DNA of 64,000 bases. It comes from Osmia lignaria lignaria. Lineage: Eukaryota > Arthropoda > Insecta > Hymenoptera > Megachilidae. The stretch spans positions 9,052,001 through 9,116,000 of the forward strand of contig NC_135034.1 of NCBI RefSeq assembly GCF_051020975.1, in the 5' to 3' direction. The notes under the pieces were generated by a model. It did no database searches. It saw nothing but the letters and a program-made list of their open reading frames with translations, and had not been told where the DNA came from. Below are positions 1-15,100 of the stretch, in pieces. A program made the position numbers and the translations under genes. How positions within the stretch are numbered: the first letter of the stretch is position 1; each line of letters starts with the position of its first letter.

Positions 1-132
1 TGATACATTCAGGACGACAACCACTGTAGGGATCTCCTTGAAATTCTGGAAGACACGTGCAAACACCATCGCGACAAAGGGCATTTGCCCCACATGGTGA
101 AGGGTTGCAAGGGTCTGTCAATGGTTCTATGG
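1..132 (-). CDS. dpy: dpy exon 100: array unit, type B, truncated by window
   Basis: Acceptor TTACAG at 133. C-R-D-G-V-C-T-C short loop, D-P-Y-S-G-C-R-P-E-C, then the window ends inside the DPY module. Confidence 0.9.
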
Positions 133-3100
133 CTGTAATTTCAGAAATTTAACTTCAGAATTTAAGTTTGATATATGATAAAAGCCAGTAGGAAAAGAGG
201 TCTTACGAATAATTGGTTTCGGCACACAACTGCTGAAAGGATCTCCAGTGTATCCTTCAGGACAAGAACAAATTGGTACGTGATTGAGAACAGTACATCT
301 GGCTCCGAAACCACAAGATCCTGGACAAGGATCCGAGCACTTTTCTCTGACACAAGCGAGTGCACTGGCACATTCAGCATTTATCGTGCATTCTGGTCTG
401 CAATTAGGTGGAGCGCCAATGTACGGGGTTGAACAAGAGCAAGAAGGATTGCCAGCAATGTTTCTGCATTGAGAGTATGGTCCACAGGGTGATGGTAGGC
501 AAGGATCTTGTTCAGCTGGTCTTACTGCCTCTGGTGGAGGACCTGCAGAGTTTGAAAATGAATGCAAACAGTCCCAAACAACTCTGTGTTTCATAAAACA
601 CTCGTATAAATACACACGTGGAATAGGGAAGCAGATCGTGAACGCGTCTCCTGTGAAACCTTGCTGACAAGAACAGATTGGACTGTGATTGATGACATTG
701 CAAATTGTATTTCTTCCACAAGGATCAGGACAAGGATCAGTGCACTTCTGGTTAACGCATACGCGATTCGAAGGACACTCTGCGCTCGTCACGCACTCTG
801 GTCTGCATCCAGGTGGAGATCCAAGGTAGTTTGGCAAACAGGAGCAAACTGCTTGTCCATTGTTTTCTCGACAGACACTGTTGGATCCACAGGGTGATGG
901 TTGGCAAGGATTTTTCACGTTCGGTAAAGTGACTGTCAAGTAAAATGAATTAAATATTTGCATAAATTTCGGATGTAAAGAAAGATTGTTCTTCACCAAC
1001 CTATGTCTTCCTCTCTACAGAATCTGAAGGGATCACCAGTGAACCTGGGCAAACAGTTGCAAGTTGCCACGTGATTGATCACCTGGCAGACTGCATTCTG
1101 GCCACAGGTACCAGGACAAGGATCCACGCATTTCGATTGAACACAACTTTTACTGGGGACGCAGTCTGAATTTAGAACGCATTCTGGTCGACAACCCTCG
1201 TATGGATTACCCAGATATCCTGGCAAACAGGAGCATGCTCCTACACCGTTTCGATCACTGCAGATAGCGTTTGCTCCGCAAGGAGATGGAACACAGGGTC
1301 TTGGTACGTACATTGGTATAACTGTAAAGGGAATTTAGTTTAGTGAAACTTTCAAGTTTATCAACTTCGAGTAACTGTAAAAGATTCTTACGTTGTTGCA
1401 CGACACACTGGGTAAATGGATCACCAGTGTATCCAGGAGAGCAAGTGCACATGGGTGTATGGGACACCGTGTTGCAAATTGCATTCGTGCCACATGATCC
1501 AGGACAAGGATCTCTGCACCTCTGATTGATGCACGCTAAATTACTCGGGCATTCACTGTTGCTTATACATTCTGGTCTACAATTAGGAGGTGAACCAGTG
1601 AATTCTGGTAGACAGGAACACGATGGGGAATCATTGATCACTTGACATTGAGCGTTCGGACCACATGGCGATGGTTCGCATGGGTTTTGCCGTGGTGGTA
1701 TTTCCAATGCTAAAATACAGTTTAAATGCAATTTAAATGGATTGAATGCATTACAATGCGTTTCCAATTCGAACCAATGATTATTCTTACGTTTTTCGAT
1801 ACATCTCACGAATGGATCACCGGTCATACTAGGTGGACAATTACAAATTGGATTGTGATTAACCACTTGACAGGTTGCTCTGATTCCACAAGATCCAACG
1901 CATGGATTGCTACATTTCTGATTAATACAAGCTTCAGTTGGTCCGCAATCTGTGCTTACTACACATTCCGGCCTGCAAGTTGGTGGAATACCGACAAAGC
2001 CTTGGATACAAGTGCATACGGCTTGCCCGTTCGCTTCTCTGCACTGACTGTTTGGTCCGCAGGGTGTTGGATTGCAGGGATTTGTCACGATAGGGTCTGA
2101 TTAGGAAAGAAAAATCAATTAATGATCGTAAATCTTCTTCGATAAATTACAGGCTTCCTATCAGAGATCGTACCTCTAAATGGAGTGCAAGATACGAATG
2201 CATTGCCTGTCATTCCAATCGGACAACTGCACATAGGCACGTGATTGTAAACATTGCAAGTTGCACTTTGTCCACAGGTGCCAACGCAAGGATCAATGCA
2301 CTTGTTGCGTAGGCAAGCTTGATTCAAGGAACAATCAGTGTTCAAAACACATTCTGGTCGGCAACCCACATAAGGATCGCCTCGATACTCCGCTAAACAC
2401 GTGCATACACCATTGTTGCACTGTGCATTTGGACCACAAGGCGATGGGTTACACGGGTCTTCGGGTACTATTTCTGCTGCTACAATCATGATATCAAATG
2501 TTAATCATCGGAATAATTAAATAATAATTTTAATTATTGCAGTATGGATATGAAAAATCTTACGTGGGGCAGGAGAACAACTGCTGAAAGGATCACCAGT
2601 GAATCCCTCAAGACAAGTACAAATTGGTAGATGATTGAAAACTGTGCACCTAGCTGACACACCGCACGACCCTGGACAGGGATCGGTACATGTTTGTCTG
2701 ATGCACGATCGGTCACTGGGGCAGTCTGAATTCACCGTACACTCTGGTCTACAGTTCGGTGGGCTACCAAAGTAATTAGCTAAACAGGAACAAGATGGTG
2801 CACCACCGATATCCCGACATTCCGAATACGGACCGCAAGGGGATGGTACGCAGGGGTTTTGAGGTAGATTAGGTAACGTTGATTGAGCTGTAGAAATGAT
2901 TAATTGTGTAAATGACTGTGTGTTTTATAGCGGACACAAATTTCGTTATAGAAAACTTACGTGGAAGAGGGAAACATCTGGTGAAAGGGTTACCAGTATT
3001 TCCGTCTTTGCAGGTACAAATAGGACTGTGATTGACGACTAGACAATTAGTGTTCTGTCCACAGGGTCGCGGACATGGGTTCACACACTTCTGATTCACA

Positions 3101-6100
3101 CAGGCACGATTCGAGGGACAGTCTGAGCTCACGACGCATTCGGGACGACACGAGGGAGGACTTCCGGTGTATTCGGGGAGGCAAGAGCATACGGGGTTTC
3201 CAGAGACCACGCGGCATTGACTGTTTGGTCCGCAGGGCGATGGAATGCACGGGTCTATTTCATCTCCTATGACTGGAGAATAAAATATAATAATGTCTTC
3301 AGAGTTGTGCACAAAGCTATTGCAAATTAAATTGTAAGTTACAGGTATACTTTACCAGGTTCTCTCGAAAATTGACAGTATCTGAATGGATCTCCTGTGA
3401 AACCAGGAAGGCAAGTGCACATAGGTGAATGATTAATGACCTGGCAGACAGCATCCTGTCCGCAGGTTCCTGGACAAGGGTTCTGACATTTATTTCTTAT
3501 ACAGGCGAGGTTCGATGGACAGTCTGAGCTAACTGTACACTCTGGTCGACATCCTTCGTAAGGATTGCCAATGTATTCCGGTAGACAACTACAAGATCCA
3601 GCTCCGTTTTGCTCTTTGCAAACAGCGTTTGAACCGCAGGGTGACGGTGTGCAAGGAGATGTTGGAATCGCTAGATAATAAAAGCAAAATTTATGGTAAA
3701 CTGGTTTCACACGATGAAATCGATAAGTTTAACTAAATTTCTTACATTCTTCAAATTGAACGCATTGCGTGAACGGATCACCCGTGTACCCATTGGAGCA
3801 AGCACACATGGGCGTATGGCTGACCACACGACAATCGGCGTTCGCTCCACACGAGCCAGGACATGGATCTCTGCATTTTTGGTTTATGCAAGCGTGATGG
3901 GCTAAACATTCGCTATTGCTGACACATTCAGGACGACAGTTAGGTGGAGAATTGATAAATCCAGCCATGCAGGTGCACGATGGTGAATCATTCACCACCT
4001 GACACAAGGCGTTAGGACCGCACGGTGATGGTTTGCATACGTTTATAATTTCTGGTTTCGTTTCCACTAAAAATTGTTTTACAAATAAATAATGGTCTAA
4101 GAAATACGTTGTACGGTTTGTTTATAAAAGAGAAATACTCTTACTGATGGGGTCGCATCTGAAGAAAGGATCCCCGGACAATCCTGCAGGACAACTGCAT
4201 ATGGGATTGTGATTGATGATCTGGCACTGTGCACGAATGCCACAGCTTCCTATACAAGGATTCACGCACTTCAAGTTACTACAAGCTTCGTTCCTGGGAC
4301 AATCTGAGCTCACTGTGCACTCTGGCCTACAAGATGGAGGGCTTCCAACGTAACCAGGTACGCAAGAACAGACTGCCTGTCCATTGACATTACGACACTG
4401 ACTGTTTGGACCGCATGGAGAAGGATTGCATGGTGTTTCCGGGCTTACTTCTACGAAAACATCAATCAGAAAATTACCAGTGTTGCTTGAAGCAATGATA
4501 AGAATATCTTTATGGAAAATCAGGTACCTTGCATCGGGGAACAAATCACGAAAGCGTTGCCACTGGTACCAGGTGCGCAACTGCACATTGGTATGTGATT
4601 GAAAACATTGCAAATAGCATTCTGTCCACAAGTGTTGATACAAGGATCGGTACACTTGTTGCGGACGCATGCCTGATTTGTGGGACAATCAGTGTTGAGG
4701 ACACATTCTGGTCGGCAGCCTACGTAAGGATCACCTTTGTACTCAGCCAGACAAGAACAGATACCATTGGTGCATTCTGTGTTCGATCCACAAGGTGATG
4801 GATTGCAAGGATCATCAGGAACTGTTGGTTCTAGAAAATGGAGATAACGTGAATATCGAATTGACTATGCAGTTTGGTTTAAAATAACAATGTCTTACGT
4901 GCTGGCGGTTTTGGATAGCAATTGGTGAAAGGATCTCCGGTATAACCTTCTATGCAGCTACAAATTGGCAGGTGATTAAACACGCTGCACTGAGCAAAGA
5001 TGCCACAAGAGCCAGGACACGGGTCCCTACACTTTTCTCTCATGCAAGCTTGATTAGGCGAGCAATCAGAGTTCACTGTACATTCTGGACGACAATTTGG
5101 TGGGCTGCCTATGTAATTTTGCAAACAGGAGCAAGAAGATAGACCGTTGATATCGCGACACTCTGCATTCGAACCGCAGGGTGAAGGCACGCAAGGATTA
5201 AACGGTACCATTGTTGGTGGAATTTCTAAAAATGGTTACAGAGTATCAAGAAAATAGCATGCTCTTGATTAACAGAAATTATTAACGATTATAACTGAGA
5301 ATAGTTTTCTCACCTGGCATTGGGAAGCAACGTGTAAACGGATCACCGGTATACCTTTGTCTACAGGCACATATGGGACTGTGATGGATGACGTTACATT
5401 CTGCGTTGACACCACAAGGTCCAGGACAAGGATTTTTGCATTTCTGATTAATACACGCGAGATTCGATGGACATTCCGAGCTAACCACGCATTCTGGTCG
5501 ACATCCAGGTGGAGTACCAATATATTGCGGTAAACAGGAACAAACTGCTTGATCGTTAACAACTTGACACTGACTATTTGGTCCGCAGGGTGATGGGGAA
5601 CATGGATCTTTCCTATGTTCAACTGTATGATAAAGAGAAAAGAGGTCACGAAATTTGTAATAGAATCTAAAATAATGTAAAAGAAGAAGATAAGGTCTTC
5701 GTTTACCAAGCTGTGTAATTGGTTGACAAAATTGGTAAGGTTGTCCAGTGTAGCCAGGGAAACAGGTACAAGTTGGTAAGTGATTGACAACTTGACACTC
5801 GGCGTTCGTACCACAAGCTCCAGGACATGGATCCTGGCACTTAGAACGAATGCAAGCGCGTGTCGACATGCAATCAGAGTTCATGACGCACTCTGGACGA
5901 CAGCCTTCGTAAGGGTTGCCAATATAGTCGGGTAAACAGGTGCAAGAACCCACTTCACCTTGCTCTTTACAAATAGCATTCGAACCACATGGGGTTGGAG
6001 TGCATGGAGTTGAAATAATTGGCTGTACATCGTCTAAAACGCATCGTTAATGAATTACCATGCTCTTAGAAAACATTGTTTTCAAAAAATTGAAATCTTA

Positions 6101-9100
6101 CTTTGTTTCTGAACACACTGTGTGAAGGGATCTCCCTCGTAACCAACAAGACACATACACATCGCTGTGTGACTCACTACGCGACAGTCGGAATTAGCCC
6201 CACAAGAGCCAGGACATGGATCTCTGCATTTGTTGTTCATGCATGCCAAATGATTAGGGCATTCGCTATTGCTGATGCATTCTGGTCTACAGTTTGGAGG
6301 TTTCCCCGTGAATTCAGGCAAACAAGAACACGAAGGTGAATCGTTCACCACTTGGCACATCGTGTTGGGTCCGCAGGGCGAAGGCTGGCACGGATTGATA
6401 GGAATTGGCGGTTCTTCCGCTGTAATAAGGATGAATAACGTTTTACAAAGACTGACAGACTAAATATCTATCCTTTCACTCTATCAATAAACAACTAAGC
6501 TCACGTTTTAGTTCGCATCTGACGAAAGGATCACCGGTGAAGCCTCCTGGACAACTGCACACAGGATTATGATTTATCACTTGACACTGAGCCCTAACGC
6601 CGCAGGATCCAGCGCAAGGATTCATACACCTCTGATTGCTGCAAGCCTGATTCTTTGGACAATCAGAACTGACAGTACATTCTGGTCTGCACGAAGGAGG
6701 TGTTCCAATGAAATTAGCCACGCAAGAGCAAACTGCTTGCTCGTTAACTACGCGACAGACACTGTTTGGTCCGCAGGGAGATGGATTGCATGGGTCTTCG
6801 GGTCCTAGAATGGGCAGAATTTAGACTAGATATTTTGTTGTGGATAAAGGCTCGTAGATACGTACCTCTGCTTGGACGACAAGAAACGAAAGCGTTCCCT
6901 GTCGTTCCAGGCAGACAGCTACACATGGGAATATGATTGTAGACATTGCACTGTGCATTCTGACCACAAGTTCCAGGACACGGGTCCACGCATTTATTGC
7001 GAATGCAGGCTTGAGGTAAAGGACAGTCATTGTTGAGAACACACTCTGGTCGACAACCAGCGTAAGGGTCTCCTTGATATTCTGGCAGACACGAACAAGT
7101 ACCGTCTGTGCACACAGTGTTCGGTCCACAAGGGGAGGGATTACAGGGATCAGCAGGTATCACTGGTTCTTCTATTGCTAAATAATTAAAAGCTCTGTTA
7201 CTATACTGATTAATCTTGATCGAAATGAATACTCAAACAATTCCTTACGTTTGGGATAACAATTGGTGAATGGATCTCCCGTGAAACCGTCTGGGCAAGT
7301 GCAAGACGGTGTATGATTGATGATGTTACAGGTAGCTGATAATCCACAAGATCCTGGACAAGGATCCCTGCATCTCTCGTTTATGCATGCCTGACTACTT
7401 GGGCAATCGGAATTGATAGTACATTCAGGTCTACAGTTAGGTGGGCTGCCAATATAAGATGACAGACAAGAGCAGGAGGGTGTACTCCCAATGTCGCGAC
7501 ACTCTGCGTAAGGTCCACAAGGTGAAGGCACACAAGGGTTCTGTGAGATTGGGCCAGGTGCAGGTCCTAAAAGATTCACTTCGTGAAGCAACTGGAATAT
7601 TCTTCCAGAATAGTGATCAAGTGCTTCGAGTTATCTTACTTGGTACAGGGAAACATCTACTGAAAGGATCTCCAGTGTAGCCCTGTTTGCAACTGCACAT
7701 TGGGCTGTGGTTCAAGACCATGCAGTTGGTGTTTGATCCACACGGTTCAGGGCAAGGGTTCACGCACTTGTTGTTAACACAAGCCCTATTAGTGGGGCAC
7801 TCTGAGCTCACTACACATTCTGGTCGACATCCGGGAGGACTTCCAATGTATTCTGGTAGACAGGTGCAAACCGGTTGATTGTTAACCACTCTACATTGAC
7901 TATTTGGCCCGCAGGGAGATGGATTGCATGGTTCTCTTGTAACTGGTTCTGGTATAGAAACAAAGGATGACATTTACCACTTGGTTCTTCTACTAATTAA
8001 ATTCTTAAATGAATTATGTAATTACCGGATTGTACGATAAGATTACAATATCTAAATGGATCGCCTGTGTAACCAGACATGCAGGTGCAAGCTGGCGAAT
8101 GGTTGATCACTTGACAGACTGCATTTTGACCACAAGTTCCTGGACAAGGATTCTGACACTTGGAACGAACGCAAGCCATATTGGACACACAGTCAGAATT
8201 CACGGTACACTCTGGGCGACAACCTTCATAAGGGTTTCCAATATAATCTTGCAAACAGGTGCAGGAACCTGCTCCGTTTTGCTCTTTGCACAAAGCATTT
8301 GCTCCGCATGGTGATGGTGTACAGGGTGACACGTTCTCGACAATCGTTGCTACAATGATACATTATATGCAAATCTTGACTCTAACATAATTGAATTTCT
8401 ATTAGATCTATCTCTTACGTTGTTGCATAAGGCATTGCGTGAAAGGGTCTCCAGTGTATCCACTGAGGCACACGCACATGGGCGTGTGACTGACCACACG
8501 ACATTCCGTATTCGATCCACAGGCACCGGGACATGGATCTCTGCACTTTTGATTCATGCAAGCTAGATGGGCAGGGCATTCGCTGTTGCTGATGCACTCT
8601 GGTCTGCAATTTGGCGGGGTTCCAGTAAATTCGGACAGACAACTGCAAGAGGGTGAGTCGTTCACCACACGGCACTGGGAGTTTGGCCCACAGGGAGACG
8701 GCTGACAAGGGTTCACTAGCTCGAGTGATGTTTCAACTAGTGGATTTTAAAAATTAAAATTTCGAATTGAAGAATCAGAGAAGAATCACGAATAAAATTA
8801 AGGTCACTTTAATGGATCCTTACTTATTGGGTCGCATCTGGTGAAAGGATCCCCGGAATGCCTTGGAAGGCAGCTACAAATGGGATTATGATTGGCAACT
8901 TGGCACTGTGTCCTTAGACCACAGGTACCTAGGCAAGGATCTATGCATTTCTGATTGCTGCATGCTAGATTACGCGGACAGTCGGAACTGACGACGCACT
9001 CGGGTCTACAAGATGGTGGAGTGCCTAGGTATCCCTGGACACACGAACACACTGCTTGGTCGTTCACCACACGACACTGGCTGTTCGGGCCACAAGGAGA

Positions 9101-12100
9101 AGGTCTACAAGGGTCCGACGGTCCTGGGCGTGCTATATCTATGAAAGAAGCATTAAATTGTTTAAAACAAAAGCGATCTATAGAAACTAAAGAAATATAT
9201 GAAACAGGAACTGATTAGGTGATATGCACCTTGGAAGACGGAACAGATTACGAATGCATTTCCGAACATCCCAGGTGGACAGCTGCACATGGGGATATGA
9301 TTGTACACGTTGCACACTGCATTTTGACCGCAAGTGTCGATGCAAGGATCTGCGCATTTGTTACGAATGCAAGCTCTGTTCGTGGGACAATCGCTGTTCA
9401 GAACGCATTCGGGTCGACAAAGTTCGTATGGGTTTCCTTGGTACTCGGGTAGGCAAGTACAGACACCATTATTGCATTCTGCGTTCGGGCCACAAGGTGA
9501 GGGGTTGCAAAGGTCTGATGGAACGTTTAACGCTGTAAAACGATTAGAGTTATGTTTCGTAATAGTCTATAACTAATTCGAAGCCTATTAAGGAATCAAA
9601 AAATATTAAATAAAAAATAAATAATTAGAAGAAAACTGTAAATTATAGAATCTTACGTTGAGGCGGCAGTGGCTGGCAATTAGTGAAAGGATCTCCTGTA
9701 AAACTCTCGGGACAAGAACACGCTGGTGTATGATGAACCACGTTACAAATTGCGCCAAAACCGCACGAACCAGGACACGGATCTCTGCACTTCTCGCTTA
9801 TGCAAGCACGATTGCTGGGGCAGTCAGGATTTATCGTACATTCTGGTCTACAATTCGGTGGGCTGCCCATGTAATTTGGTAAACAGGTACAAGATGGAGA
9901 ACCTCCGATATCGCGGCATTCTGAATACGGTCCACAGGGTGATGGTACACAAGGGTTTTCAACGGGGCTTGGCAATGGTTCTGAAAATAATTTGTAAGCT
10001 TTACTAAATGTTAGATGACTGGTCTGGCTATTAATTTTGGAGGGGAAAATTCTGCTTCAACAGGGTCAAGTTATTTTATTTGGGTAATTAGGGAATTAAT
10101 TGGTAAACGAAGCTGTTCCAATAGCATAAAACTTGAACAATCAAGTCATCAATGAAGTTCTTCTTACTTGGTGTTGGGAAACATCTGGTGAATGGGTCGC
10201 CAGTGAAGTCCAGCTTGCAAGCACAGATAGGACTGTGGTTCATGACTCTGCAGTCGGTGTTGGTACCACAGTGACCGGGACAGGGCTCGGTACACTTCTG
10301 ATTAACGCAAGCTTTGTCCAAAGGACATTCTGAACTGACTACACATTCCGGTCGACATCCTGGAGGGCTGCCAACGTATTCAGGGAGGCAAGAACAGACA
10401 GCTTGGCCATTTGTAACACGGCACTGACTGTTGGGCCCGCATGGCGACGGGCTACACGGGTTTCTTTCGAGAGGGGCTGTAAGTCGTGAACGATTCCTTT
10501 CAGAATTGATCTTATTCACACGTTTGAATCCCACTCTAAAGGCGTTACTCGTTGAAATTAGTGTGTTAATGGCAGGTACAATTGGCCCGTAGGCAAATAT
10601 TACGATGGAAGCGACGTAATGAAGAAGCATCTCTAATATTATTTCTTCTCTACCGAGCAGCGTCCATGGTATGGCGATGACAATGATAAATGACCACATT
10701 GCTGAAGTATAAACTTACGAGTCGTCGGTTGAACGTAACAGTTCACGAAAGGATCACCCGTGAATCCAGCCAGACAAGTGCAGCTTGGTAAGTGATTTAT
10801 CACCACACAATCAGCGTTTTGGCCGCACGTGCCAGGACAAGGATTCTGGCACTTGGATCTTATGCAGGCCAAGTTTGAGGGACAATCGGAATTCACGGTG
10901 CATTCCGGTCGACATCCTTCGTACGGGTTTCCTATGTAATCCGGGGCACAAGAACAGGATCCTGCTCCGTTTAGTTCTTTGCATATCGCGTTAGGACCAC
11001 AGGGTGATGGTGTGCAGGGTGACTGCGGCGGGGATTGAATCTCAGCTAAAAAAAACGGGGTCACAGGGTAAGAGTTAATGTTCATCAACACCAAATAATT
11101 GAATTCCCATAAATGTTAATGCGATTATACAACTACTTCAATCCTCGTGAGCGATTCTACAAAACACCAGGATTAGGGAACTATTGTGTTCTTGTTGTGG
11201 TGTGTCTTTTTGTTTTTTTTTGTTTTTTTTTTTTCAATAAAAAATTTGTCTTCTGAAAATCTTACGTCGTTTCAGGAAGCATTGGGCGAACGGATCGCCT
11301 GCGTAGCCACTGAGACAGGCGCACATCGGTGTATGACTGACCACCCGACACTCCGCGTTCGAACCACACGAGCCTGGGCATGGATCTTGACACTTTCGAT
11401 TGATGCAGGCCAAATCGCTTGAACACTCGCTGTTGCTCACACATTCCGGTCTACAATTTGGCGGGGAACCGATAAAGTTGGGCAAACAGGCGCAAGACGG
11501 TTTGTCATTGATCATTTGGAACACGGAATTGGGACCGCATTGACAAGAGGCACACGTGTCTTCCTGTGTTGCGCTCACAGCTACAGGGATAGAAGGAGTA
11601 TCAACAATTTTAATTGACCGTTTAAATAATTTCTGAATTAATTCTGTAGGGAAAGCGATAAGAAGGTCTTACTGATGAATTCGCATCTAGCGAAGGGGTC
11701 GCCTGTGAAGCCAGATGGACAGCTGCACACAGGATTATGGTTGACGACTTGACAAAGTGCTTTCAGCCCACAAGTACCCAAACAAGGGTCGATACACTTC
11801 TGGTTGTTACAAGCTTGGTTCCTAGGGCAATCTGAACTGACCACGCACTCTGGCCTACACGAGGGTGGAGTACCAAGATATCCTGGCACGCAGGAACATA
11901 CGGCTTGTTCGTTTATTGCTCGACATTGACTGTTGGGTCCGCAGGGGGACGGGTTACAGGGGTTCACTAAAATTGGTTCTAAAGCAGGAATAATATGAAT
12001 GTCCAGCAATTCTTATCAATGTAATTATGGACTGTGATCAATTTCCGTACCTGCCATTGGATCACAGGAGATGAACGCATTACCATCCATTCCAGGTGGG

Positions 12101-15100
12101 CAACTGCACATGGGTACATGGTTCAGGACATTGCATAGCGTATTCCTGCCACAGGTACCTATACACGGATCCACGCACTTGTTGCGAACACAGGCTCTGT
12201 TCAGAGGACAGTCATTGTTAAGGACACATTCTGGTCGACAACTGGTGTAGGGATCACCCTGATAGTCTGGCAAGCAAATGCACACTCCTGCGTTGCACTG
12301 TGCGTTTGGTCCGCAAGGTGACGGATTACAGGGGTCTGATTCAGGAGTTGGTACTGCAAGAATTTGTGTAAATTGGTACGGGAACTGGTGCAAACGAGAA
12401 AAATCCTGATTAAAATCTTACGTTGGGGTGGTGTTGGGTAACAATTGCTGAAGGGATCTCCGGTGTAACCCTGAAGGCAAGTGCAAATAGGCACGTGATT
12501 GATCACGTTGCACTGGGTTGACACTCCACAGGATCCTGGGCAAGGATCCATACACCTCTGTCCTATGCAAGCTCTATTGCTAGGACAATCCGAGTTTATG
12601 ATGCACTCCGGTCTACAATTGGGAGGACTTCCCATGTAGGTGGGCAAACACTGGCAAGATGGACCACCATTAACTACGCGACATTCGGAATTCGGACCGC
12701 AAGGAGAAGGCAAACACGGTTCGACTACTGCGGGAGGTAGAGATTCTGTAAAATCAAATTAGTTGAAGATGATATCCTTTGATCTTGGGCTAGCTTTTGT
12801 TACTTTGAAATACGAGAACTTACGTTGCATGGGGAAGCATCTAGTGAATGGATCACCAGTGTACGATTCCCTACAGGCACAAATCGGGCTATGGTTCCTG
12901 ACTACGCAGGTAGCGAACGTGCCGCACGAAGCAGGACACGGATTAGTGCATTTTTGATTAACACACGCGCGATCCTGAGGACAATCTGTATTCAGAACAC
13001 ACTCGGGACGACACATGGGTGGGGATCCTGTGTATTCCGGTAGACAGGAGCAAACTCCTTGCCCGTTTACTACTCGACACTGACTATTTGGTCCACAGGG
13101 CGAGGGTTGGCATGGGTCCTTGTATTTGGTTTTATCTTCTACGAAATTTTAGCCTTCTTAATAAACTGTCTCGACATGTTCATCAAACAAAATGATTGAA
13201 AGAAACGATGTATATACCTATTTCGAGTATCAAAATACAGTATTGGAATGGATTTCCGCTATATCCAGGGATGCACATGCAGACGGGTCGATGATTGATG
13301 ACTCTGCACTCGGTATTCGTGCCACAGGTGCCTGGACAAGGGTCTTGACACTTGGAACGTATGCAACTGAACGTAGGCGGACAATCCGAGTCGAGAACGC
13401 ACTCGGGTCGACAGCCTTCGTAAGGGTTGCCGATGTAGTCGGGTAAACAGGAACACGAACCAACACTGTTCTGTTCCTTGCATATCGCGTTGAAACCGCA
13501 CGGTGACGGTTTACAAGGAGATAGATCAAAGGGTACAGCTGAAAGTTCTCAATGCGATTAATCGAAGAACTTCTACATTAATTGAAGAAGAATTTAGATA
13601 TATGTTTCGATCCTTACGTGGTCTGGGAGTACATTGAGTAAAAGGATCGCCTGTGTAGTCGTTAGGACAGACACACATGGGTGTATGACTGACCACGCGA
13701 CACTCTGCATTGGCTCCACAGGATCCAGGACAGGGATCTCTACACTTTTGATTGACACAAGCCAAGTGGCTAGGACACTCGTTGTTGCTGATGCATTCTG
13801 GCCTACAATTAGGAGGAGAACCTGTAAATTCCGACAAACAGGAACAGGAAGCTTGGTTGTTCACGACTCGACACTGAGAGTTAGGTCCACAAGGGTTTGG
13901 CTCGCATGCGTTTTCCGGCAAAGAGAGTACCGGAGCTAAAAATATATCGTCAGTCAGAATCAATGATCGATCATATTGGTAAAATAAAATTTTGCAATGA
14001 AAGATCTTACGTCCTAGAGAGCAGTCAATGAAAGGATTGCCAGGGAATCCTGGCGGACAACTGCATACAGGGTTGTGATTGACTACGTTGCAAAGAGCGC
14101 TGAATCCACAAGAACCAGGACATGGATTTATACATTTCTGATTACTACAAGCCTCTGTCAGGGGACAATCGGAGCTGACGGCACATTCTGGCCTGCAGGC
14201 AGGCGGTACACCCAAGAATCCTGCCACACAGGCGCAGACAGGCTGCTCGTTTATCTCCCTACAGACACTGTTTGGTCCGCAAGGCGAAGGTGAGCACGGG
14301 TTCCTCTTTACTGAATCTATGATCGTAACAATGATACAGGAATTCAGAAAATATCAATTTCGCGAGCTTAAAGGGAAATGACAAGTAGTACCTTGAAGGA
14401 CAGAACATCGAACGAAAGCATTTCCAACCATTCCCTTAATACAACTGCACATGGGTATGTGGTTATGCACCAGACACTGTGCATTTTCGCCACAGATGCC
14501 TGGACAAGGATCAACGCACTTGTTCCTCACACAGGCACGATTCTGCGGGCAATCCGTATTCAGGACACACTCTGGTCGACAGCCTACGTAAGGGTTACCC
14601 TGATACTCGTCCAGACAGGTACAGACACCATTGTCGCAACGTGTATTAGGACCACAGGGCGACAGGGCGCATGGGTCAATGACAGCTGGCATAGCTGTTA
14701 ATGGAACAAACGGATTAGCCTTGATTTCCTGTAAATTAAAAGTTTATAAAGAAGGAGTAAATTGAGTCTGTTCCTTCTTACTTGGCTGGATGGGTAGAGG
14801 GTAGCAATTACTGAAGGGATCGCCGGTGTATCCTTCGGGACAGGTGCACATGGGCACGTGGTTGTAAACCGTGCACAAGGAGGTGACACCGCAGGATCCT
14901 TGGCAAGGATCTCTGCACTTCTCGCTGGAACACGCGAGGTTCATGGGGCAGTCGGAGTTTACGCGACATTCTGGTCGACAGTTGGGCGGGGATCCGATGT
15001 ATCGTGGCAAACAGGAACAGGATGGAATTCCGCCGATATTCCTACACTCTGCGTACATACCGCAAGGCGATGGTACGCAGGGGTCTCTCGGGACTGGGGA

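Larger units (their letters stand above)
1..1321 (-). repeat. Hexamer H9, cut by window edge (exons 97-100: E-F-A-B)
   Basis: The array continues past position 1, so the copy number of hexamers is a minimum. Confidence 0.88.
1392..3670 (-). repeat. Hexamer H8 (exons 91-96)
   Basis: Six single-unit exons, period about 2.35 kb. Confidence 0.9.
3746..6033 (-). repeat. Hexamer H7 (exons 85-90)
   Basis: Six single-unit exons, period about 2.36 kb. Confidence 0.9.
6102..8349 (-). repeat. Hexamer H6 (exons 79-84)
   Basis: Six single-unit exons, period about 2.32 kb. Confidence 0.9.
8419..11045 (-). repeat. Hexamer H5 (exons 73-78)
   Basis: Six single-unit exons. Longer than the others because introns 74 (242 bases upstream of exon 74) and 72 flanking it carry AT-rich and T-rich insertions. 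Confidence 0.88.
11266..13538 (-). repeat. Hexamer H4 (exons 67-72)
   Basis: Six single-unit exons, E-F-A-B-C-D, 2.27 kb. Confidence 0.88.
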
